Below are positions 20,174-29,353 of a stretch of 64,000 nt of DNA, in pieces (position 1 is the first letter of the stretch; each line of letters opens with the position of its first letter). The stretch is from NCBI GenBank assembly GCA_020186115.1, contig WSYJ01000157.1:372001-436000 (forward strand), written 5' to 3'. The notes under the pieces are model-generated. The model was given only the letters and a program-made list of their open reading frames with translations, searched no databases and was not told the DNA's origin. The position numbers and the translations under genes were made by a program. This DNA is from Histomonas meleagridis (lineage: Eukaryota > Parabasalia > Tritrichomonadida > Dientamoebidae).

Positions 20174-21049
20174 TTAGGAATTAGAACTTTTATCCAATTC
20201 ATCAATATCGATGATTTGATTTGCAAGTTCATTTTGTTGCTGTGATAACAAATGAAGTGGCGTGGGATCACATGTTAATAAAATCATGAGCATATCCCTT
20301 AAGTCTTCTTGATTTTCAACCATAAACCCTATGAGTATTGAGGGGTTAAGGTTCTTCCCTTTCATTTTTTTAGGTGGCAACTCGAAGAAAGACTTTGCAT
20401 CTTCTAGGTTTATAGCTGCTACTTTAGTAACATGCGGATCAAAATAAATGAAATCATCTCCTTCAAAACCAACAATGTAATATGCTGAATTTTTCTTGCC
20501 GCTAACAAAACCAAGGCTTCCCTTAGTGCATAGGCATGCTTTTAAGAAAGTGGTCATTTGTAGATCAATTGTATTCAGACCAAATAATCCTGGAATCATT
20601 AAAAGTAATGGATACTGAACACCTTCTAAATCTAGTTCTTGAATTAAGAAGTCTCGAATTATGACGACTGATAAATTAAATCTTTTCATGATTGTTGATA
20701 TTGAATTAGCAACTGTAGATGGTTTGGCCCAATTCCCAACTCCTATACCAAATGGGACAGCACATTGTGCTAGATTTTGAATTGAAAATGGGGAATCAAA
20801 AGAATCTAAAAATAATTCGTATGTAGTTAATTGGCCAAATTTTGAATTGAAAATCTGAGGGAACTTGTTCTTGAACAATATGAAGTATTGAGCTAGAATT
20901 CCTTGAGCTGAACGATAGCAGCATCCCCAATTTGTATCAGAATTATATCTACCTACTTTTTGGAAGTTCTTGCGATAACAAAACCTTGGAATATGCTTGA
21001 ATGCATCCAAGTTTTTACTATTATCCAAATGCGTTTGTATAAGATTCAT
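20174..21049 (-). CDS. ATG4: Autophagy cysteine protease Atg4 (peptidase family C54)
   Basis: A 291-residue Atg4-type protease, which processes the C-terminus of Atg8 and removes Atg8 from phosphatidylethanolamine. The catalytic Cys is C43 in SDTNWGCCYRSAQG (family pattern SD.GWGC..R..Q), and the Asp-His part of the triad is in YFDPHVT (D204, H206). AVPFGIGVGNWAKPS at about 98-112 corresponds to the family G..xGxWxGP loop, and the segment SLGFVSGKKNSAYYIVGF precedes the DPH motif as expected. It is shorter than human ATG4 (about 390), mainly at the N-terminus: it begins only about 25 residues before FCYRKNF. A 61-codon frame overlaps the start by four bases (21046-21231), but it does not look like an Atg4 N-terminus. 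Trichomonads have a conserved Atg8 system, so a functional enzyme is plausible. Confidence 0.9.
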   Translation of the reverse strand: MNLIQTHLDNSKNLDAFKHIPRFCYRKNFQKVGRYNSDTNWGCCYRSAQGILAQYFILFKNKFPQIFNSKFGQLTTYELFLDSFDSPFSIQNLAQCAVPFGIGVGNWAKPSTVANSISTIMKRFNLSVVIIRDFLIQELDLEGVQYPLLLMIPGLFGLNTIDLQMTTFLKACLCTKGSLGFVSGKKNSAYYIVGFEGDDFIYFDPHVTKVAAINLEDAKSFFELPPKKMKGKNLNPSILIGFMVENQEDLRDMLMILLTCDPTPLHLLSQQQNELANQIIDIDELDKSSNS

Positions 21050-22270
21050 TCTGATACTTTTGCAAAGATTTCCAATTGAATTAACCGTCTGTGCACAGAA
21101 AAAAATTCGTTTATAATTTTATGCGGTCCAAAACTATATGTTTTAGGATCTATGGAATCCAAGAACTCTTTAGGAAAATGCCAACGAAGATCACACTTTA
21201 GGAATTTTATGAAAATACAATTAAATTTCATAAAATTTCAAATTGTTCTTTTTTTTCGCTTTTGTATTTTTCTACTCTGCTTTCATGCATGGCAGCGAAT
21301 CTTCTACCATTCGCACATGCTCCAGAATCTCAATGATTACAAATTATTCAATATGAATTCTTTTTTTTTCCTTAAACAAATCAGGAAATTGTGTTCATTT
21401 TTTTCAAATTTATTCTATTACTACTTAAAAGGGGCTGTGGATGCTTCCTTGGTGTGCAGAGCTCTCCGAGCAAATTTGTGCCATAGGTAAATAAACTAAT
21501 GATAAAAATTTGGACATGATTGAAAGAATCCTTTCAAAGTTCTGTTCATCACCTCACATTTTTGTTGTTCCTTTTGTAGACTCCTTCATCCAAAATATGA
21601 CATAAACCATGGAAAACTAGATTTGATAAGTGTTTGTTTGTTATACTTCTTTTTTTTTGATACCTTATATAAGATACGTATCATGTATTTCAGCAGAGCA
21701 TTTGGAAAATCACTTCTGTCAATTTTATGAGCAACGGGTGTGTATTGATTTTTTTTATTTCAATTTTAGTGACAAAAAAAAAATTTCACTAACATTCACA
21801 GAATTGAAGATATTACATAATAGCACAGAGAACTTATATATTTATGTTTTTGTTATTTATGATTATTATTCTGATACAGATATTCTAAATTCTAAAATTT
21901 TAAAATTACGATTATTCAAATAAGTAACACAACTAATTTGGATTTGATATGCAAAAACAATATTATTAATGATTGATTTAATGAACCATCATATTTAAGT
22001 TTAAATTAATAATTTCATGAAAAATATACCATCTTTGAGAACCCGACACATATTTATTACAAGTTTTTATGAATACATGTTTCTTAAAATGAAAGCTTCT
22101 TAAAATATGTATCAAAAGACATTTTTATATCAATTTTCTTTCAAAGCAGAATTTAATTGCATAATTCTTTTTTAACATATACATACAGATTGTTTTTATT
22201 TGAAGGAAGATAACATTGAAATGAATTATTGCAAACAAACTAAGTCAAACAAAGGGGTACCCCAAAAATC
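21050..22270. other. Long intergenic region, possible decayed coding pieces
   Basis: About 1.2 kb between divergent genes. The region 21270-21490 is less AT-rich than the rest and contains short coding-like stretches on both strands (for example minus-strand VIIEILEHVRMVEDSLPCMK near 21270-21340), broken by stops. I cannot name a source gene. The remaining 750 bp is AT-rich without recognisable features. Confidence 0.35.
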
Positions 22271-23488
22271 ATGATATTCGCATTTTGTTATTTTTTCATT
22301 CCACAACCAAATATTTCATTCAAAGTTTTTCGCCATCAAAACAGCAATCTTTTTTTTAACGACATAAATCAAAATAAAATTCAAGAAGTCACTGAATATT
22401 TTCATCTTCCAACATGGAAAAGGAATTATCAAGACTGCATCTCACCAAAAAGCGAAATTCGTTGTTCACAATTGCTCTTAGCATATGATACTATTCGTTT
22501 ATGGGAATCAACTGTCCAAAACATAACGTTTTATGACAATCGAATTATCGATGTCCAAATGACCTGTGGCTTATGTAATTCATTATTACATGGCACAACA
22601 GGTGCAGCGTTAGCCATCTCATTAAATCGCTCATTGTTTTGTCGCCTTGATCTCAGAAAAGACGGTATATTATATCCCAAATCATTTCCAATCCAGAAGA
22701 TCCCAGATAATTATTCACGTAAATCGAAGAACTCGTTCATGTTAGAGAATTGGCCTGATCCATTTAATTATAATACACTTCTAACATATGATAAGCCCAT
22801 TAAGCAGACAGTTATCTTTCCGTCATTTCTTTATACGGAGCCAAACTTTAGTTATTACTTACGTAGTCATTTTGGCGGACATTTAATATATTATCTGCAA
22901 AATTATTTTATGTATTTTTCCAACTCAACGATCGATTATGTTCAAAACGAATTCAAGAAAGTACCAAAAAACTTGAAAGTTTTGGGTATACACATTAGAA
23001 CTCATAGAGCAGATAAAGCATTTATAACAGATGAAACACAACTTACAAAAGTTTTGTATCCATTTCTCGATGATTATATCATCAAAGATAAGCCGTATCT
23101 ATTTATAGCGGTGACACGCGAAAACTTATTTAAAATGTTCGAAGAAAAATATGGAGAAAGAGTGTTCACATCCGACGTGAAAAAGAGACCCGACGGAAGA
23201 AAGGCGGACGCAGTCAGAGACTTGGCGTGCCTGATGATGTGCGACAGAATGGTGGGGACTTACAGATCGACGTTTTCGGTGCTGGCGGGCGCGCGAGCGT
23301 TGATGAGGCCGTACTACGTGACAATGGGTGTCGACTACGTGTTCAGATTCACGTCGTCGCAAATGGGACTGGTGGCGCCGATCGTGGACGATTTGTTGAA
23401 TTGGAATTACGTGGTAAATGAAAGAGCGGTGCTAAAGGATAAGTACGAAATGGGAATGAGAGGATTTTATTATTATTTTGTAATATAA
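22271..23488 (+). CDS. Fucosyltransferase-like glycosyltransferase
   Basis: A 405-residue protein with the two sequence blocks typical of GDP-fucose transferases of the NodZ/xyloglucan/O-fucosyltransferase superfamily. One is HIRTHRADK at 241-249, corresponding to the H.R.GDK-type donor-binding motif. The other is ADAVRDLACLMMCDRMVGTYRSTFSVLAGARA at about 312-343, where the S(T/S)FS loop contacts donor. The first 10-15 residues are hydrophobic (MIFAFCYFFIP) and could be a signal anchor, which would put the enzyme in the Golgi lumen. Cysteines and N-glycosylation sequons in the N-terminal half agree. The last 300 bp (about 23160-23430) is far more GC-rich than the rest of the gene. The acceptor is unknown; trichomonad surface glycans are a reasonable guess only. 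Confidence 0.65.
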   Translation: MIFAFCYFFIPQPNISFKVFRHQNSNLFFNDINQNKIQEVTEYFHLPTWKRNYQDCISPKSEIRCSQLLLAYDTIRLWESTVQNITFYDNRIIDVQMTCGLCNSLLHGTTGAALAISLNRSLFCRLDLRKDGILYPKSFPIQKIPDNYSRKSKNSFMLENWPDPFNYNTLLTYDKPIKQTVIFPSFLYTEPNFSYYLRSHFGGHLIYYLQNYFMYFSNSTIDYVQNEFKKVPKNLKVLGIHIRTHRADKAFITDETQLTKVLYPFLDDYIIKDKPYLFIAVTRENLFKMFEEKYGERVFTSDVKKRPDGRKADAVRDLACLMMCDRMVGTYRSTFSVLAGARALMRPYYVTMGVDYVFRFTSSQMGLVAPIVDDLLNWNYVVNERAVLKDKYEMGMRGFYYYFVI

Positions 23489-24061
23489 TAAAGTAAGCTA
23501 TTGTTTTTAAATGAATATGTCGTCGTGTTATAAATTGATCGACAGTCACAGGAAATATTAAGTTGTATCATAAGTACTAAGGAAAAAATTCATTAATACT
23601 TGAAGATCTTTTATAAGGTGAAAAGCATATGATTTGAATTATTGTTTGATATGATGCTTTTCATAATTTTAGATTATTTTGATTTTACGTCTTTGTTTCG
23701 TCGTTCTATACATATTTTTTTGATTTTTTTTATATGATTACTCATATTATAAGTATAAAATGTCTAACCAATTGATAATGATTATCTAGTTCAATTTTGT
23801 ACAAAATAAAAAGATATTGATGATTTAATTCTATATTTAAATATCAATCATTTATATTTATAATTTCTAAAAGAAAAATGAAATCTTACATTTACAACTT
23901 TTATATTCATAAATTTAAAATATTCATTAAAATGTTTCAAATGTGATTGAAATAATAAAGTAGTTCCGTTGCAATAGAACATATTCTATAGAATAGGGTT
24001 TTTATTTTTAGTCTGTTGAATTATTTCGAACGTTAAAAAACGTTATTAAGATTCAGAAGGT
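23489..24061. other. AT-rich spacer, nothing recognised
   Basis: About 570 bp of AT-rich DNA between two plus-strand genes. It contains short inverted and direct AT repeats (ATTTATATTTATAATTT near 23851) and an AACGTTAAAAAACGTT inverted repeat near 24030, close to the next gene. No open frame is worth reporting. Confidence 0.45.
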
Positions 24062-25271
24062 ATGTTTAAATTAAAAAACTTGCAAATTGCAAGCAAAAGG
24101 GAACCAAAATTTTAGTGCCTTTGTTTCTAGACATAACCAATATCTAAAAGGCGGTGGCGACAAAGCTAGGTTACTTGCTTTAGGGCAAAAATTATTTGGG
24201 AAACAGTCATCAGCAAAACCAGATCGAAAGTCATACAAAATATTACAAGCTAAAGAGTACGAGCTAACCATTCCAAAGGTTGAGAAAGAGCGCGTTCATC
24301 GTACAATTCAAAGAGCTCCTTTGCCAAACATTGAGCAACCGCCCACACCAGATCAATTTACCGAACGGATTCTTGCAGCACAAGACAAGAACGGTGTTCT
24401 TCTTTATCGCTGTAAGTCACTAAATCGTCAAAAAAGCGCCATGGATGATCGTTATAATACATTAATGGACAAAAGTGTTCAACAAAAAGTTCAACTCAAA
24501 CACAAAATGCGCCGCCTTAAATCAGAACTTGATGAAGCATTAACCAAATCACGACCAAAGAATTCACGAAATGCAGATTTATCTCAAAAGATGAATGAGC
24601 TCTCAGAACTTAACCAACAAATTATAGGCCGTATTAATAGCTTCAAGATCTTCAACAATAATAATCGTGCCAATTACCAAAAAGCAGTTCTTTCCCGTTA
24701 TAAGCCGCGAATGGAAAAACTTCTTGGTCAAATATATCCACATTCAGACAATTTATCATTGTTTGATATCCATAATAAGTTCGAATCCATATCCGAGAAA
24801 ATCGAAATTGAACTTCAAGAAATCGAAATTCAACTTCGAAATGAACATGATCGAAATGATCAGCTCCAAAAAGAATCACTCATCTTAAAGGAGCAAGAGA
24901 ATGAGCAAAAAGAAGTCGTAAATAGAATCAAAAGTCAAAACATGAGAAGAGCTAAAGAATTGGATTTGTTAAAAGTTATTGCGGAAAGGGAAATTCACAT
25001 AATGAAAGAAGAATATGACAAAAAGTTGAATTTGTGTGACGATAGCGACGATAAGGCGGTTGAAGATTTTGACGAGTTTGATGCGGCGCCTTCGTCCGCA
25101 AGGGCTGTGGTGGTGACAACAGGGAGAGAAAGAAGGGAAATTAAAAGATCACCTTCGCAAAAGGCATTGTTCCAAAGAGATGCGATTTGTCCGAAAACAA
25201 TCGATGTGGAAGAATGTATAGAAAAACAAAAGACAAGGCTTTTGGAAATGATAAGCCAATCAATTGTATAA
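24062..25271 (+). CDS. Coiled-coil protein, start interrupted by one-base frameshift
   Basis: The main frame is open from 24075 to 25271 and encodes about 394 residues with no known domain. Residues about 1-95 are basic and Pro-containing (KVEKERVHRTIQRAPLPNIE). From about 115 to 335 the protein is strongly charged and heptad-like (QQKVQLKHKMRRLKSELDEA, IEIELQEIEIQLRNEHDRND), indicating a long coiled coil. The C-terminus is acidic and then basic. No in-frame ATG occurs before about residue 119. An ATG at 24062 lies one base out of register, and the run of six A at 24073-24078 lies between it and the open frame; one A fewer would join them and remove the in-frame TAA at 24072. This is either an assembly error in a homopolymer or a real lesion. 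A cytoskeletal or flagellar role is possible but not shown. Confidence 0.65.
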
Positions 25272-25469
25272 ATATTTTGCTTTGTTTGTAATAATGATAT
25301 AAATGATTTGATTTAATTTCATTAATGAGTAAAATACTAAAAAAAAAAGAACGTAAAAGGATTAAATGTTGTTATATGATTATGTTTTCATTAATAATAT
25401 GTTGTAATAAAGAATTAAATTTTCTTCTGAAGACATGCCGATAGAACGATAAACAATGTTTCAAATCAA

Positions 25470-25477
25470 AACCGTTA
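25470..25477 (-). promoter_or_regulatory. Myb-like site (AACCGTTA)
   Basis: Reverse complement TAACGGTT, 77 bp upstream of the small coiled-coil gene at 25554. It is identical to the site at 1720. Function is inferred. Confidence 0.25.
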
Positions 25478-25553
25478 TATTTCATAGAAATAACCTCTAC
25501 GATACCTATCGTACTATTTTTTGTTTTTTGATGCTTTTTGATGCATAAACTAA

Positions 25554-25964
25554 ATGCTTCCAACGCAATCTGTAGTGGCGCACAACGAGATCAATTCCAG
25601 CACACCGCTTTTGGAGAAAAGAAGAATTATTGGCTCGCTGAGAGAAAGAACAATTTTTGTACCTGTAAATTCTCGCGCTGAAATCCCATTCAAAAATAAT
25701 ACCATAAATAATCAGATCTATGATTTTTCTATGTTTCTTAAAGAAATGGGCAATAGAATCAATGATCATGTTGAACGAACACTTGATCTTCAAGAAAATA
25801 TTATTGACATCAAAATCAAAGAAATTGATGATACAATATGCAAGCAACGAAATGAGCAAGTAAGACTTGAAAGACAATTAAAGAAAATCAAGAAAACCAT
25901 CATTTCCAAAAGACACAAGGCTATATTTCCCACTCCGCAAAACCAAGCACTGAATTTCCAATAA
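25554..25964 (+). CDS. Small coiled-coil protein, function unknown
   Basis: A 136-residue protein that I do not recognise. Residues 1-55 carry short polar and hydrophobic stretches (SSTPLLEKRRIIGSLRERTI). Residues about 60-120 look like one amphipathic coiled coil (DIKIKEIDDTICKQRNEQVR, LERQLKKIKKTIISKRHK). It follows another coiled-coil gene on the same strand by 280 bp. An antisense open frame of 123 codons overlaps most of it (25506-25877), but the plus-strand product has the more protein-like composition, an ATG close to a Myb-like site, and a stop followed by a plain AT-rich flank. It could be a small flagellar or centrosomal protein, but this is only a guess. Confidence 0.5.
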   Translation: MLPTQSVVAHNEINSSTPLLEKRRIIGSLRERTIFVPVNSRAEIPFKNNTINNQIYDFSMFLKEMGNRINDHVERTLDLQENIIDIKIKEIDDTICKQRNEQVRLERQLKKIKKTIISKRHKAIFPTPQNQALNFQ

Positions 25965-26218
25965 GTTTAAATTTAAATTTCCCCACACCACAAATTACTC
26001 CAACTACAAATTGTAAATAAGATCCAAAACAACAAACACTCCTTTACCTGAAATTCTAACAAAGATTTTCATTTTAAAATTCATCGGAATGATAAAACAT
26101 AAATCCTTATAATAAAAAGGTTTTTGTTGATGTTTTTTAGGACTGATTAAAACATAAAAAGTCAAAAAAACGATTAAAATATTCTGAATAATAACATAAC
26201 ATAAACAAGCCTGGATCT

Positions 26219-27379
26219 ATGGTTCTGGCCCTGTTACTCTGCTTTTCTCAATGTACATCTGTTGAGAATCGAAACGTCATTGGCCAGAATCGGAAATTTC
26301 AAAATCATTGGGAATATGGCGGATATTCATATTTTAAAGATGGAAAATTGGTTTTAGTTCCTGGTGATAGGCTATCTAAAGGATATATCTGGTGTACGTC
26401 TAGACTTCCTGTAACAAATTGGTCGTCTACATCAACTTTTTCATTTCAAAATGATTCTAATTTCAACCAATTTGGAATATGGATAACTTCAAATTATGGC
26501 CAAGTTGGTGATGTGTTTGGTGGACCTTCCAAATTTTCCGGCATTTCTGTGCTTTGTCGATTTCAAGATGGAATATTGAAAATTGAAGTCCGTCAAAACG
26601 ACGGAACTTTATCTTTTCTTCCAATCCACTTCTATCCTGAGCATGAATTTCGTCTTATCAAACCTAAAGTTTCTATTCAAATTACAGCAACATTAAATAT
26701 CGTCAAAATAAATCTTAAACATGACAACAAAGAGACCATTATTTTTGATGATCAGCCACTTGTTAATCCTTCACACTTTTGGTTTGGCATTACATCATTT
26801 AATTCACAAGATGGCTCTCCATTAATTGTTAATTCTGTCAAGCTCACAGGGATGAAAGAACGCCTTCGCGATGACGAAATCGTAAAGCAGAAATCATCTA
26901 ATAACACCGCACTCATTACTCTTAATCAACTTCTTCATTCAAATCAGACAATCAATGTTAGTCAAGTCATTGAAAGCGTTGAGTTGCTGTCTAACCATAG
27001 TCGTTCACTTGCTGGCTCCCGTTCTGTTATACTTTTGTTTCATGAGAAACTATTCGGATTTGCAGATGCATGGACACGTCGTTCTGTCATCATTAAAAAC
27101 CAAGAAAAGAACATACAGCAAACATTGCACTATTCACTGTTCGAAGTTGAACAGTTTGTGTACGACTTCAGTAATAATGTTGAAGACGAAATGCAAAAAT
27201 TCCAAAGAAAAGTGTCGGAAATTGAAATTGACGTTGCAAACGAACTTAGAGAATCAATGATCGATGGGAAAGCAGAAGAAATAGAGAAAAGTGACTTGTT
27301 GCCAAAGATACTGTTGGCAACGGCATTTGTGGAATGCGTTTTAGCTATTGTTTTTGTAAATAAATTGTTTTTGTGTTAG
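26219..27379 (+). CDS. L-type lectin-domain cargo receptor (ERGIC-53/VIP36-like)
   Basis: A 386-residue type I membrane protein. A short hydrophobic N-terminus (MVLALLLCFSQCTSVENR) is a likely signal peptide. Residues about 30-225 match the legume-type lectin fold of ER-Golgi cargo receptors: NHWEYGGYSYFKDGKLVLVPG at the start, then FGIWITSNYGQVGDVFGGPS, corresponding to the family G.AIW.T...G..FG motif, and SHFWFGITSFNSQDGSPLIVN near the end. A helical stalk of about 110 residues follows, then a single membrane segment at about 362-383 (PKILLATAFVECVLAIVFVN) and a very short tail. ERGIC-53 ends in a KKFF-type ER-exit/return signal; here the tail is only KLFLC, so trafficking signals differ. 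Role inferred: binding high-mannose glycoproteins for transport through the early secretory pathway. Confidence 0.8.
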   Translation: MVLALLLCFSQCTSVENRNVIGQNRKFQNHWEYGGYSYFKDGKLVLVPGDRLSKGYIWCTSRLPVTNWSSTSTFSFQNDSNFNQFGIWITSNYGQVGDVFGGPSKFSGISVLCRFQDGILKIEVRQNDGTLSFLPIHFYPEHEFRLIKPKVSIQITATLNIVKINLKHDNKETIIFDDQPLVNPSHFWFGITSFNSQDGSPLIVNSVKLTGMKERLRDDEIVKQKSSNNTALITLNQLLHSNQTINVSQVIESVELLSNHSRSLAGSRSVILLFHEKLFGFADAWTRRSVIIKNQEKNIQQTLHYSLFEVEQFVYDFSNNVEDEMQKFQRKVSEIEIDVANELRESMIDGKAEEIEKSDLLPKILLATAFVECVLAIVFVNKLFLC

Positions 27380-27833
27380 AATTAAATATTTAACTGTTTG
27401 CTTTTTGTTATTCATCGCAAATGCTTCATGTGTAACTCGAAATATTATTAAGTTATATTATTCAGTTATAAATAAGCAATTTGCTTCGAATATTATTAAT
27501 CGATAATATTCTTGAGAAGAAGTTCTAATGAGAAGTCATATATAATTAATAAGTAAGAATTAATATTAGTGTTTGTTATTAATGCATTTCACCTTTAATA
27601 AAAAGATTTATATTACATTGGTAACTTTATCTAGATTACCCATCATTAATAAATGAATTTTTTTTGTGTATTCTAATACTCTTATCATATAATCATTAAT
27701 GATTTACCAAGAATATATTTATTCATCATTTTAAACAAAAACCATTTTCAAAATTAAACACAAAGCAGCAAACCACAAAATTTAATATTTTACATATAAA
27801 ATTATCGCGTAATCACAAATTTTATTTATATAC
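27380..27833. other. AT-rich spacer between convergent genes
   Basis: About 450 bp between the lectin gene (plus) and the kinase gene (minus). Strongly AT-rich with ATTATTAATCGATAATATT-like short inverted repeats near 27490. No gene or motif is assigned. Confidence 0.45.
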
Positions 27834-28766
27834 TTAATATCCGGTTTCGAACATCGAGTCCGCGTCGATGTTGATCAGCGCAGTTACTTCTCCTTCCACG
27901 CGCGAATGCTTTGCGACGTCTCTTAGCCACGGGTGCATCAGCCCCTGCTTGGGCGTCATCCGCTCCGTTTGGCTAATCGTCAGCAGCCGCCGGATGAAGT
28001 CCTTTGCGTCACTTGACACATTTTGCCACGCATCAGATCTGAACGAAAAAATCCCGCGTATGACCCGTTGGCGAGCCCGCTGGTTGTTTGGCTGTGGAAA
28101 CGGAAATCTCCCGGAGAGCATCGAATAAACGCAAACGCCAAATGACCACATGTCAACTTCGTATGAGTATGAGCGTCTTTGAAGAATCTCTGGAGCAACA
28201 TATGACAGTGTTCCGAGAAACTCATTCATTCCGTTTGGAATACAACGAGTTGCAAATCCAAAATCGCTCAGTACTAATAAAGGAATTTGATCATTGGTGT
28301 TGAAAACTAAAAAGTTACAAAGCTTGATGTCCCTATGAACAACACCTTGCTTTCGGAGTTGCTTTAGAGTTTCAAGCATTGATACAACCATGACTTTACA
28401 TATTGCCTCCGGAATTCCATTAGGATAATATTTTCTAATGTATGTATAAAGAGTGCCTCCAGGGGCATAAGGCATTGTAATACAGTAGAATTGCATGTAT
28501 TGAAATGCATCTCTGATTTTGATAATTGTATCAATGTTAAACTCTGAAATTAATTGTACTTCATTTAATATCCTCAATTCTTTGTTTGGCTTCCTTTTGA
28601 TTAGTTTAATTACAAGCTTTTCCCCAGTTAAAGGGTCTGATGTTTGAAAAACAAGAGAGTTATCTGTTATACACAAGAGAAGTTCGAGGCAATAACCATT
28701 GATTGTTGCACCGAGTGTCGGGTTATCAACTTCTGATGTATAGAATAACCCATCATCCTCAATCAT
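27834..28766 (-). CDS. Protein kinase (Ser/Thr type) lacking a glycine-rich loop
   Basis: A 310-residue kinase consisting of little more than the catalytic domain. Visible motifs: VIKLIK with ATP-site Lys54, GVVHRDIKLCNFLV with catalytic Asp146 and Lys148, SDFGFA with Asp168, GTLSYVAPE (activation-loop end and APE at 191-193), DMWSFGVCVYSMLSGRFPF, and a terminal HPWLRD as in CAMK/AGC-like kinases. The catalytic residues look complete. The region that should form the Gly-rich loop (CLELLLCITDNSLVFQTSD) has no GxGxxG, which is unusual. There is an N-terminal extension of about 25 acidic residues and no other domain. The last 300 coding bases (27840-28150) are GC-rich relative to the first part of the gene. 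Substrates are unknown. Confidence 0.88.
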   Translation of the reverse strand: MIEDDGLFYTSEVDNPTLGATINGYCLELLLCITDNSLVFQTSDPLTGEKLVIKLIKRKPNKELRILNEVQLISEFNIDTIIKIRDAFQYMQFYCITMPYAPGGTLYTYIRKYYPNGIPEAICKVMVVSMLETLKQLRKQGVVHRDIKLCNFLVFNTNDQIPLLVLSDFGFATRCIPNGMNEFLGTLSYVAPEILQRRSYSYEVDMWSFGVCVYSMLSGRFPFPQPNNQRARQRVIRGIFSFRSDAWQNVSSDAKDFIRRLLTISQTERMTPKQGLMHPWLRDVAKHSRVEGEVTALINIDADSMFETGY

Positions 28767-29353
28767 TTGCCCACTAAAAATATAATAAAAGTGTCACGCC
28801 ATTGAAAACAAAATCCGGCAAATTCAAATTCATCGTTATTTGACTGAAAAATTTATGATGCTTTTGAATAAACAAACCGACATATACAATATAGTTCTGT
28901 GTCATTTGACATGATTTGTGTGTAAAATGATCGTTTTGGGTTGGACAGGAATATAAAAAGTCGCAATTACGACAAATGTTCATTTGCCAACTTAAACTTT
29001 CATCAATGGAAAAAATAACATAATTCGCAGCCATTTAACGTCACCAGTCAGCGGATTTTCACAAATAACTTTTCGAAATTAGTAATATTTATTGATCAAA
29101 ATTTACTTTTCCTATTGATAATGGTAAAACAGAAGTTGGTACAGAAATGTAAAATAATCCATTCTTAATATATTTATACTCAAATGATGGGGTGTAAATT
29201 GAGGCTGCATTAATTCATGTCATTTTAAGGGTATACCCAAATTCCACTTTTTGAATATCATTGAGAACGATTTTCCGGCGAATAATTTTGAATATAATGA
29301 AATTTTGCTTTAAATTTATGTTCTGTTTCCTTCATTTTTTTATTAGTCAAGGA
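28767..29353. other. Divergent intergenic region
   Basis: About 590 bp between the kinase (minus) and the sirtuin (plus). An 86-codon minus-strand frame (28774-29034) has no recognisable features. GACGTTAAATGG/TCACCAGTCAGCGG near 29035 is the only less AT-rich part. In front of the sirtuin, frame-compatible ATGs at 29297 and 29318 would add a hydrophobic leader (MKFCFKFMFCFLHFFISQG). Confidence 0.4.

Noticed and set aside
21046-21231. Frame overlapping the Atg4 start by four bases, considered as its N-terminus after a frameshift
   Set aside because: The residues do not resemble the N-terminal region of Atg4, and Atg4 already has a plausible ATG.
24060-24094. Short intron GTATGT...AAG at the start of the coiled-coil gene
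   Set aside because: GTATGT is the trichomonad 5' site, but no ACTAACACACAG 3' motif follows and no upstream ATG exists for a first exon; a one-base homopolymer change explains the case more simply.
28774-29034. 86-codon minus-strand frame between kinase and sirtuin
   Set aside because: No recognisable domain, no homology I can recall and composition like random AT-rich sequence.
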